DNA from: Cristatella mucedo
Lineage: Eukaryota > Bryozoa > Phylactolaemata > Cristatellidae
Direction: 5' to 3'
Assembly: GCA_009760855.2 (NCBI GenBank)
Contig: WPIO01000172.1
Coordinates: 503,001 to 567,000 of the forward strand
DNA: 64,000 nucleotides
Part shown: piece by piece, positions 55,531-64,000 of the stretch
Layout of the letters: the number at the start of each line of letters is the position of its first letter
Numbering within the stretch: position 1 is the stretch's first letter
Position numbers and translations under genes: made by a program
Notes under the pieces: generated by a model
The model's database searches: none
Told to the model about the DNA's origin: nothing
The model's input: the letters and a program-made list of their open reading frames with translations, nothing else

Positions 55531-55807
55531 TAGATGAAATGCCCACACGGATATAAAACTAGTATTAGGGTTGACGTTTGAGATAGAATTAAAATCTGCT
55601 CAACCTTGACTGGTTTTTAACATTTTTAAGATTAATTATATTTCAACCTAGCGTATGTTACTGCTTGGGCAATACGTTTGGCTGAAAACAGACGTCTGAC
55701 GCAAAGATTGACGATTATTTTACTTTATAAATCCGACTGTAATAACTGATGCTTAGGCATATTTCGATTTAATGTAAGAGAGGCTGAGGCACAGTTTTTG
55801 CTTCCAG
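55531..55807. other. Presumed intron
   Basis: AT-rich, no repeats recognised. Ends in a strong acceptor (GTTTTTGCTTCCAG). Confidence 0.4.
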
Positions 55808-56092
55808 CTGGTGGAATAATGACAGAGGATTATTGTCGGTTACGACTTGATTTAATTAATGAGGTTTCATTGAATATTACGTCCACTGACAAGATGTTTG
55901 GGCAGTTGAACTGTGATAATAGAATTATCATGGCGTATCCTTTTGCTCCATACCGAGACCAACGTTGTAATATTCGTCAATTAAATTACACAAATTGGTA
56001 TCCGGAAGGCCCAATTATCATTTGGATTGTGGCTCAAAGCACCGCCAGACAAAGGGATGCTGTATCAATGAGCCTTGCAGTCACACCAAAAC
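55808..56092 (+). CDS. Candidate 95-aa extracellular exon
   Basis: Strong acceptor GTTTTTGCTTCCAG|CT and a moderate donor AAAAC|GTTAGT; 285 bp, class 1-1. The length of 95 codons is typical of immunoglobulin- or FN3-sized domains. Visible residues are DYCRLRLDL, sequon LNITST, QLNCDN, QRCNIRQLNYTNW and IIIWIVAQS, with alternating hydrophobics as in beta strands (SMSLAVTP at the end). The domain is not identified. Continuing the frame past the donor meets stop codons at once, which supports splicing at this point or a terminal exon. Confidence 0.5.
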
Positions 56093-56292
56093 GTTAGTAG
56101 AGTATCGAATGTCGTTCGCATGAGCGTATGCAGCAAACATAGCAGAGCTACAAACGGCTGGGTTAGTGTCATCTCAAGTATAGGTGCATGTTTCCAAGTC
56201 GCAGTTGCATCCCGACAAAATTGGCTTCAGCATCCAGTATCTCCGTCAGAACCTTGTAGCAAAGAAACTGAGAAGCATAACTAAATAGAAAG

Positions 56293-56550
56293 TCAGTTGA
56301 GGTAGGGAGTTAAAGGAAAGAGGTTGCTGAGGTCTGCTGGAAAGTATTTGTCATATTCGGCAGCATTTGAGTCGTTTTTGGTGTGTTAGGATAGTGAAAG
56401 TGAGTACCACAGCCTAGAACCTGCACAATGCTAGAGCTTTTGTCTCCAACTGTTTTTAAGATGAAGAATGAACAGTCTAATTTGCCATCCATACATGGGG
56501 GGGGGGCGTCGAGAGCACGAGGAAGCTAAAACTGGTGCATCCGTACAGCT
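56293..56550 (-). mobile_element. LINE B fragment (left of nested LINE A)
   Basis: Minus-strand LINE B C-terminus and 3' UTR start (frame 56492-56310: FILKTVGDKSSS). Continues at 58843 after a LINE A insertion. Confidence 0.75.
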
Positions 56551-58842
56551 TATAATGATAATAATGAAACTATTAACGCACTTAATCAAGCGCCCTCAGA
56601 GAAATCAATCGCTTTCTAGGCCCTAGGGTTTTCTGAAACGGGTAATGCGATTCAATTTCCAGTAATATCCTGCTTGATAAACAACGCGAATAACACGGTT
56701 ATGGATGACATGCACAGGGTCAGCATGCAGGTGTGGTTAGTGGTTGCATGCAAATTGTCAGACCCCTTAAGCACACGATGGACCCACTTAATGCTGTCCT
56801 ACATAGGTGTGTTTTTAAATACTTTTAGATGTGGTTAAGTCAGGGGATGTTGTGACGCAAGTCGGGAGTGAGTTCAAGACTTTGGGACCATATGAGCTAA
56901 ATGCACGGTTTCCAAAGGATTTGAGGTTTGTACGAGGTATTGGTAGACTGCTGGATTCCAAAAAAATGGGTGGTACGATGCTTGGCCTGGTGGGTGAGTA
57001 GATCTGAGAGACAGGCTGGAGCCAAAGAATCAAGTTACCTAACTGTGAGTTACAATACCTTGAATGCGATCTGTCGCATGACTGGGAGTCAGTGCAGATC
57101 GGCCAGAAGTGAGACGTGAGAAGTGGTGTGATGCGGCAACTGCGACTCTCACGAGAGACAAGCCTAGCTTCGAAGTTTGCATGAACTATAATTTGCTGAT
57201 GCACATGCAGGTGGGCCAGGAAGCAGTGAGTTGCAGAAATCAAGACGTGATGTCATAAATGCATAGACCAACTTAGACATGGCATCCTAATCTAAGCAAA
57301 CCCTAATTTTAGCAATGCTATGTACCTGAAATTAGGCAGACCTAATTTATAATAAAATAATAAATACTAGCTGATTTAACAGCCACTTTTGTATGGCAAC
57401 AGAAGAGCCTTTACGACTTTCACCGCCGCTTGCAGTGACGATAAAGGATCGCTCACCACAGGATTCGAACCCACGACCTCGGGGCCGAGGTCGTAAAAAG
57501 CAACCGCCTTACCTAGTGAGCCTTTACGACTCACCTTGATTCTGGAGCTGATGCAATCCTCTAAAGAGAGCTCTATTGGGAGGATGACACCTAGATTTGG
57601 CGCTGATTCAACTTCTGATACGCAAGCAGAGTCAGTTTTGAGCGTCAGCCTTTCCAATTTCAGAATCACACCGGGTTTTTCCATAACTAGTATGTTACAT
57701 TTAGCATAATTCTTTTTAAGAAAACTGGCTACCATCCATGTGCGGATGTCATTAATGCATGCAGCAAGTGAGTTGAGAGAATTAGAGGTACTCAAAATCT
57801 GAAAGGGATCAAGGCAAAGGTACCACTGAGTGTCATCCCCATAGAAGTGAAAGCCTAGATTGTGCTTGGCAATCACATCAGCAAGAGGCAGAGTATAAAC
57901 CGTGAGAAGAATCGAACCTTGCACTGACACCTGAGGTACTCCATATTTTAGAGGTACCTCGGCTGATCACTGTTCATTCACGTCAATACTCAGGAGTCTT
58001 ACACCGAGATAGGATCTGAACCATTGCAGAGCAGTGCCAGTAATGCCCAGGCGAGATGACAGGAGCTCAAGAAGAATTTCGTGATCGATGGTATCAAAAG
58101 CTGCAGAGAGATCGAGCAAAAAAAGAAGAGACAATCTATCCATGTCTGTATTCCTAAGTAGGTCGTTGTATACCCTAAGTTATGCTGACTCTGTGGAGTG
58201 ATTAGCTCTAAAGCCAGACTGGAACTTACTAGCAAGGTGTGAGGTTTCGATATGAGTTCAGCTGGTCTGCCACGAACATTTCCAGTGTCTTTGATAGGAA
58301 TGGTAGAAGGGAGACTGGGCGGTAGTTGCTTAAGTTCTCTTGGTCTGGTGTAGCTTTCTTGAGAAGTGGCCTGACTACAGCTTTTTTGAAAGGTTCTGGG
58401 ACATGACCTGAGGCTAATGACATATTAATGATGTTAGTTATGCATTGCAGCAGCAGATTAATGCAACGTAGGAGGAAGACAGTAGGAATAGGGTTTAGAG
58501 GACTGGTTGTCATTTTTGATTGTGATACGAACTTAAAGACATAATTACTACTGACCTGCTGAAACGTAGACATTGAGGTTCAGCCACGAATCGGGAAACA
58601 TCATTCTAGTGGGGATGTTGTCATCGCAGGGTTGGATTCCCTGATCTTTTCTATATTCTGCATCGAGTCGAGAGAAGCGATCGGCTAGATCATCACAGGG
58701 ATCATCTGGTAGGAGGTTATCTGGGAGCGGGTAAGGAGATGATTAATCGTCGACATCAGCATTTTTTTATTTTGTATCTGTCATTAAATACGTTTTTATA
58801 GAAGCTAGACTTGGCCCTTGCTAGATACGAGCTACGTACGAT
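56551..58842 (-). mobile_element. LINE A nested in LINE B and carrying SINE2
   Basis: Long minus-strand copy from the (AAT)-type tail at about 56553 to the linker at 58842. Frames: 57243-56815 (C-terminus), 57930-57376 (FHFYGDDTQWYL, with YADD altered to YGDD), 58235-57999, and 58573-58229 ([19 protein letters not shown]). SINE2 interrupts it at 57348-57535. AGCT at both LINE B junctions may be the target duplication. Confidence 0.88.
57348..57535 (-). mobile_element. SINE2, minus strand
   Basis: On the minus strand: GGTGAGTCGTAAAGGCTCAC, CTAGGTAAGGCGGTTGC, B box GGTTCGAATCC, body, then CAGCTAGTATTTATTATTTT tail. Matches 54768-54966 throughout. Confidence 0.88.
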
Positions 58843-58975
58843 GAAGCCAAGCCGGGGCAGGCCTCGCGGCTCAGGATAACATTTCTGCTCTCTATCCGTT
58901 CGTCGAATGATAGCGATCCATGAACATCCTTTAACAAGAGGAGATATATCTTCTGATTAAATTAACTTAACTGGC
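58843..58975 (-). mobile_element. LINE B fragment (right of nested LINE A)
   Basis: GAAGCCAAGCCGGGGCAGGC...CTCTCTATCCGTTCGTCGAA matches LINE B minus copies, resuming where 56550 stopped. Confidence 0.7.
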
Positions 58976-59254
58976 AATATTTGTCAAACTAAATGCACTA
59001 GGAAAACTGACAATGGTCAGGAAAACGGTGTTTTTATAATTTAAAAGTACATATCGTGATATAAGCTTGTTTATTACGTTACCTAAAGCTTCCCGTGCAA
59101 TCTGGGTTGAAGCACCTGCACATATTTACTTGTCCAAAATCACAAATGCAGTGGGTTAACGTTCGATATCTCTGTTCTGTTGATCTAACGAACAGTATAC
59201 CCACACATCTACGCCAACCATAGTTAAATCATTCAAATTTCATGCGCCCACTTG
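58976..59254. other. No recognised feature
   Basis: AT-rich, no ORF or repeat assigned. Confidence 0.4.
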
Positions 59255-59460
59255 TAATGCAATATAAAGCAGTGTATCTACTTCTTAGACTTCACAAAGC
59301 TAAGAACAGCGTGTCAGTGTTACCCTGGAAAGGTCCACTTAGCCCTTTCAAAGCTCAAGCAGCTTCCGAAAAGCTAAGAACAGTGTGTAGGTCTTACAAC
59401 GGAAAGGTCTACGTAGCTCTTTCGAAGCCCAAGCAGTTTGTGGTATGCATTCAGCTGCTG
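59255..59460 (-). mobile_element. LINE B 3' UTR fragment with internal tandem duplication
   Basis: Plus-strand GCAGTGTATCTACTTCTTAG and CACAAAGCTAA match the LINE B 3' end in reverse. A 74-bp unit beginning AAAGCTAAGAACAG is repeated at 59296 and 59370. The 102-codon plus frame over it is a shadow. Confidence 0.55.
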
Positions 59461-59587
59461 CCATATTTGGTCTTGGGCTGCCCTTGCATGGTGGCCCACG
59501 TGACCTGTCTTCATCAGCAGAGCGAGCCTCGTGGCTTCGCCTGCAATTAGAAATCTTGCAACTCATTATTTATTGCACATAGTAGGA

Positions 59588-60200
59588 AAGTGCACTGTCC
59601 TTATCCTTAGGTCATGTCCCTGTACCTTTGAAAAAAGCCTGCATTTAGCCGACTAATTAGGAAACCAACACAAGATCTGTAAAACGTGAGCAGTGTCTAC
59701 ACAGTCTCTCTTCCACCATTCTTATGAACTACATTAGAAGAAGTTGCGACAGGCACGCCATGAACTTTCATTTCGAAGCCGTAAGCCTAGCAAATAAACC
59801 CAGGTCTGGTTTGTACAGCTGACCATCCCATGGAGACGGCATTTCTTCGATATTGTATCGACGTTCTGATAAAAGTATACTTAAGCAAACTGTCTCTGCC
59901 AATGTTACCTGTTGGTTCAGCAGCTTTTGATCCAGTTGATCACACAGATTCCTTGCTTACGACATGTAATGTCGCGTGGGAATCACCGGCCTTGCAATGC
60001 CACATTACAGTAAACTGACTCTTCAATGCCATAGTGCAGTCCGTATACCATTCATGTTGGAAGACTACATATCATCGATGTTACCGGACAAAAGGATAAA
60101 TCACCGAGCCCCGCATGTTGTACCTCGGAACTTGTTGTTGTCAGCTTCTTTTCACAGTTTTTACTCTTACAAATTTCCTCTTGCTAATGTCACTTTAAAT
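59588..60200 (+). mobile_element. LINE A RT fragment, highly decayed
   Basis: Order of landmarks follows LINE A: TAGGTCATGTCCCTGTACCT, GTCTCTCTTCCACCATTCTT, TCAGCAGCTTTTGATCCAGT, GCGTGGGAATCACCGG, TTTTCACAGTTTTTACTCTT. The plus frame 59830-60018 includes SAAFDPVDHT. Confidence 0.65.
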
Positions 60201-61267
60201 TTTAAGAAGCTACCTATGCACCCTTATATCATTTCATTTAGTGGCTTCCAGTGATTATTATTGTGTTTAATATTTCTGTCACTGCTTCGCGCCACTAATT
60301 AATTTTGACGTGTGGACACTGTGCTTGTAGCCTGCAACCGTTGTATGCTCTCTCCAATACCAAGCCTAGCTTAAATTATCTTGGTATAAGCCCACCTTTG
60401 GTAAACGACTATCAAAGTCGATATCACCTCCTTTATTTGCCATGTATATGTTTACAATAATAAGTTTTAAATAGGTAGGCAAGCTACAATTTTCTATCGT
60501 TTGGCAACTAGACTATCGTTGCGGATAATGTAAATAAATTAGTGTGCAATTGATGATGCACGAAGCATCCAACGACAGTGGTTAGGGAGATCATTCAGTA
60601 GAACTGTGATTTGGATTAAACTAGCAAGTCATTCAACGGAAATAAGCATCTAAATGTTGATTCGGTTCAATTCTAGGATAATTGAGGCGGTTTCAAGTTC
60701 TTATCTATGCTATAATTAGATTGAGTATTGTATTGGGGATGCTAGTGAGATTAGTGGCGACCGGTAGCTGTCACGTTTCTGAAAGATTGCGTTTCTGCCA
60801 AGCCTGAGAGCTGTCGTGAATAGGTTCTTTTGTTACGGTATAATGGTCTTGTAAGGTCGACGTATTCTTAAAAATCAGTGTTTATATGTGAATTGAATTG
60901 TTTGTGGTCTTCATAGCACTGTCGTATTTGTATAGCTTGCTGTTGTCGGATCTCTCCAGCACGACCGAGTCAAGTCCCAGCCCCACCCTGGTTTCTTGCC
61001 TAAGTCTATCTCCAAAAATAGAGATCCAATCAACTAAAATTCTTTAGTATAGGATTTTTTGTGATTATACGTCATCCGGGTGTTTCGCATGCATTCTAAA
61101 ACTGCCTGTACAGTATTTTTTTGATGTCGATATTGATTATTGTTGTTCAACATGTTTTTTCATATACTGTCGAGGTATCGTGCACATGTAACAGGTATGC
61201 TGATAATGATCAAATCGAGGAAAATTGTATGGTATTTATGTTAATTGGTATTGCTCTCCAAGTCGTA
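60201..61267. other. Presumed intron or intergenic DNA
   Basis: AT-rich, no ORF, LINE or SINE recognised. Confidence 0.45.
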
Positions 61268-62115
61268 TAATCATAATGATGCACTTGAAAACACCCCTTA
61301 GAACTAAATCACTTTTTACGCTCTTTACATTTTCTGCAAACGCAACACGGTCGAATGGTGATTGGTCCCACGCTCGATAAACAACATAAATTACATGGTT
61401 AGGGTCGCGATGCATACAGGTCATCATGCCAGTGAGGTTAGTGGCAGCATGCACAGTGTCAACACACATAAGCACCTAAAGGACGAATCACGGGGAACCA
61501 TTATATGATGTGATTGATAGGTTTAAATTCGTTTCTTTTCAAATGTGGTCCTATCAGGTGATGTTGTGAAGCGAGTTATGAGTGAGTTCCAAACTTTGAG
61601 AACATACAAACTGAAAGCACGGTCTCAAAAGGATTTGAGGCTTTTAGAGGTATAAGTAAACAGTTTGTGTCCAAATAGAGGGTGGTATGCAGATTGATCT
61701 AGAGGGGCAGTAGATTTTACAGGTAGACTGAAGCCAAATAATGAAGCGATTTAGAATTGACCGAGAAAGCTTTGAAGTCGATTAATAGCTTTACTGGTAG
61801 TTGTGCAGGCAGGCCAGAAGTGGCTGATGTGGTAACCGTGAAGCTCCTTTCAGGTAAGCTTGGCTGCAGAACTTTGCACTTGCTATTCGTGAGTGATTGC
61901 ACATGCCCATAGGGCCAGCAAGCATCGAGTTACAGAAGTCAAGACGGGATGTCAAAAAGGCATTGACCAACTTTGATTTAGCTTCCCTATCTAAACAAGC
62001 TCGAACTTTAGCAATTCTCTGTTGCTGAAAGTTAGCAGACATGACTGTTGAGCTGATGTGGTCGTCCAACGAAAGGTCAATTTAGATCATGACACCTATA
62101 TGTCGAGCATATTCT
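61268..62115 (-). mobile_element. LINE A 3' half, decayed
   Basis: Minus strand: tail and terminus near 61270-61330, 3' UTR, ORF2 C-terminus. Frame 62069-61791 includes [20 protein letters not shown]. 5'-truncated near 62115. Confidence 0.8.
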
Positions 62116-62464
62116 GAGTGATTCTTGCCCTTACGGGAATATTTATAAGCTGTAAATCACCTCAAGTCTGTTACACACTTTTCCCGAACCTATGTATCTT
62201 GAAAACCCTACTACATGGCCAATTGAAGCCAAATCAACTAGAAATTTGTTATGGGTTCTCTGATCTACTTGCTGCTTTAAGACTTTACCTTAGTTAAGTT
62301 GTTGGACTCTTCTTATAAAATTAGCAGGTTATATCAGCTAAGTTGAGCTTGTATTATTATTATTAGCTTACAAGTGGCATTTGCAAAATGTAATTTCAAA
62401 CTAATAACTAGGCAATTAGTAAGACTTCTAGGTTTCCGAACATGCAACTGTAAATACTAATGTC
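62116..62464. other. No recognised feature
   Basis: AT-rich. A short (ATT)n at 62352-62366 may be a lone LINE tail. Confidence 0.4.
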
Positions 62465-62735
62465 TAATAATCACAATAATTATAAGAGCGATACATTTTA
62501 TGCATAATTATAAGATAACTCAATTTCTTCACAGGGACCTTACATTTGCTGTGAACAAAGGACGATGACATGGTCTTTGGATGCTCAATAAACTCAATAA
62601 ACTCAAGAAACTCAAAAATAACATGGTTAGTTTTATCATGTACAGGGTCAGCCTAAAAGTTTGTGTAGTGGCAGTATGCACAGTTCTAGCATGCAAAAGA
62701 ACATAAAGGAGAGATCGAAGGGACCCATGCTCAAG
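62465..62735 (-). mobile_element. LINE A-like 3' UTR, diverged
   Basis: CCTTACATTTGCTGTGAACA, AACATGGTTAG and ACAGGGTCAGCCTAA follow the LINE A 3' UTR order on the minus strand. An AACTCAATA/AACTCAAGA triplication lies at 62588-62613. Confidence 0.65.
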
Positions 62736-63722
62736 AGAAAGCTTGAGCTAAAACGAAGCGAAGACAATATCATATTCACAAATTTAATTGGATCTGCATT
62801 AGTCGAGACATGGCGTCTGCAATACTCAGGGCCGGTTGTTGGTGATAGAGTAACAAGTGTAACGGACGAATGCTGAAGGAGTTAGTAAAGGCCAGCTATA
62901 GATATATGCCAGTGCTAGAATGGAACAAATGATTCATTTTCTCGTTTCCTCGTTATACACATACTTACATGTCTAGATATAGATATTTCAATATGTATAT
63001 GTATATACATTGGTGTGTAAAAAAAATTAGACTTTACCGATTAAAATCGGTGGATTCACCAATAAAAATGCAGCACGCCAGGTCTATGATTACGTCAACC
63101 TTCGAAGTCTTCACTAAACGGTCACTGTCGGTTCACGATCACTTCACTAAACGGTCCTGGGCTTATTGAAAAATCACTTGAGATAAACGCCAAAACAAAT
63201 ACAAATCAAATAGTCGCGACGCTGTCTATAAAACGAATTACATCAATCATAACAACTGTTGCTAAGCGAACGCCCATAGTGACAAGTTTAGTTGTGGGCT
63301 AGCAATTACCTAATACTCCAAAGTTTTTTCACTGCCAATTTCTAACCTAAGTCCGAATAAAATGTGTACGATAACTCATTTTTCGATTTTTCTTTTACCA
63401 ACAGAATTATAGAGATCTCTTACTACCAAAGGAGACAGTATGATCTATCGCTTTGTACTAGCTCATGAAGTAATTTGAGTTATATGTTCTGGCTGAAGTA
63501 TAACATAAATTTAAAGATACTCATAAATCTCTTGTCTCTGAAGGCTCTAATTATGTTAGTCTTAATTGCATGTCTTGTTGGAGAAAATGTAGCACAAAAA
63601 ATGAACTAGACATTTAGATAATGTGGTTTAACTTCTTGGGACTGTTCAGCATTGAGCCATCTGCTGATTGCTCTCTTTTAAAAGAAAATCTGGTTTACTC
63701 AATTGCTTGCAATTGTATGTAG
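62736..63722. other. Presumed intron
   Basis: AT-rich, no repeats recognised. Ends in an acceptor region with two AG choices (63722 and 63730). Confidence 0.4.
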
Positions 63723-63971
63723 ATTTGCAGAAACGTATAGCAAGAAATACAAAAAGTCAGTTGCAAGAATGTGGATCAACAATTAACTCGAGAGGTCAAG
63801 AACCTCGTTGCCCGATTCCATACATTCTTCACAACTGCTCCAACTTTCTATTTAATCCCAAAGGAGGCAACTTAACGATCAACATCTCGAGCAAATTTCA
63901 AGATATTAGCAACAGCAGTTCTGTCCATCCATGTTGTCTCTATCTTTACCTAAAAGGATTCGGCATACATG
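63723..63971 (+). CDS. Candidate 83-aa extracellular exon
   Basis: Acceptor TTGTATGTAG|AT at 63722 and strong donor CATG|GTGAGTAAC at 63972; 249 bp, class 1-1. A second AG at 63730 would give phase 0. The N-terminus LQKRIARNTKSQL resembles FSKRLARNTRSWL at the start of the 29217 exon, so the two are probably paralogous domains. It has five cysteines (QECGS, PRCPI, HNCSN, PCCLY) and N-glycosylation sequons (HNCS, GNLT, INIS, SNSS). It would be the most distal exon seen, with the gene continuing beyond the window. Confidence 0.5.
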
Positions 63972-64000
63972 GTGAGTAACGCTAAAAGCTTTTGATGTTG

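Noticed and set aside
59242..59550. 102-codon plus ORF as a host gene
   Set aside because: It lies over the LINE B 3' UTR in antisense and contains its tandem duplication.

Overview
This window is animal (metazoan) nuclear DNA, not prokaryotic. It has no operons and no long intact genes. It is packed with decayed non-LTR retrotransposons of the L2 clade, tRNA-derived SINEs, long CA/GT/CT/TA microsatellites, (AAT)n element tails and short exon-like ORFs with GT/AG splice signals. The species cannot be named from the sequence; an invertebrate with a repeat-rich genome is the best guess.

Two L2-clade LINE families account for roughly half of the bases. Family A ends in a double stem followed by (ATT)n and has an APE-type endonuclease and an L2-like reverse transcriptase. 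Its best copy lies on the minus strand at 51447-53306. Family B is a related L2 lineage with a different 3' UTR ending in TACATT-like units; its fullest copy is at 1329-3172. They are nested in each other in both directions, so their activity overlapped in time. One nesting at 10311-10781 has an exact 8-bp target duplication. An R2/NeSL/R4-type LINE remnant (35465-37982) and a decayed element with a Polinton/Maverick-like integrase (about 50390-55540) are also present. The latter is itself split by LINE B, LINE A and a SINE.

Two tRNA-derived SINE families occur. SINE1 (about eight copies or pieces) carries a 3' tail matching the LINE A terminal stems, as expected of a SINE/LINE partnership. 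SINE2 (two copies) has a clear B box and a TTTA-rich tail.

Between the repeats, the plus strand carries candidate exons of what may be one secreted or membrane-anchored protein. These are a signal-peptide exon (24193-24244) and internal exons at 29217-29741, 44501-44614, 55808-56092 and 63723-63971. All can be read with phase-1 introns on both sides, the usual pattern for extracellular domain exons. Weaker candidates lie at 24677-24826 and 46458-46661. Part of the 29.2-kb exon, with 4 kb of downstream intron and its old LINE insertions, is duplicated in direct orientation at 3669-8096. Indels between the two coding copies are all multiples of three. Further duplicated blocks (11743-12375 with 21326-21962; 14612-15095 with 22125-22612) suggest the locus grew by tandem duplication.

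Layout: 1-12.4 kb, LINEs plus the first duplicated exon unit. 12.4-20.3 kb, SINEs, AT-rich and microsatellite DNA, and a GC-rich island. 20.3-24.2 kb, LINE A and the second copies of duplicated blocks. 24.2-34 kb, candidate gene start, a repeat-coding ORF and the second exon unit. 34-43.6 kb, a dense LINE graveyard. 43.6-50.4 kb, host DNA with candidate exons and microsatellites. 50.4-55.5 kb, the integrase element with nested LINEs. 55.5-64 kb, candidate exons and LINE A/B debris.
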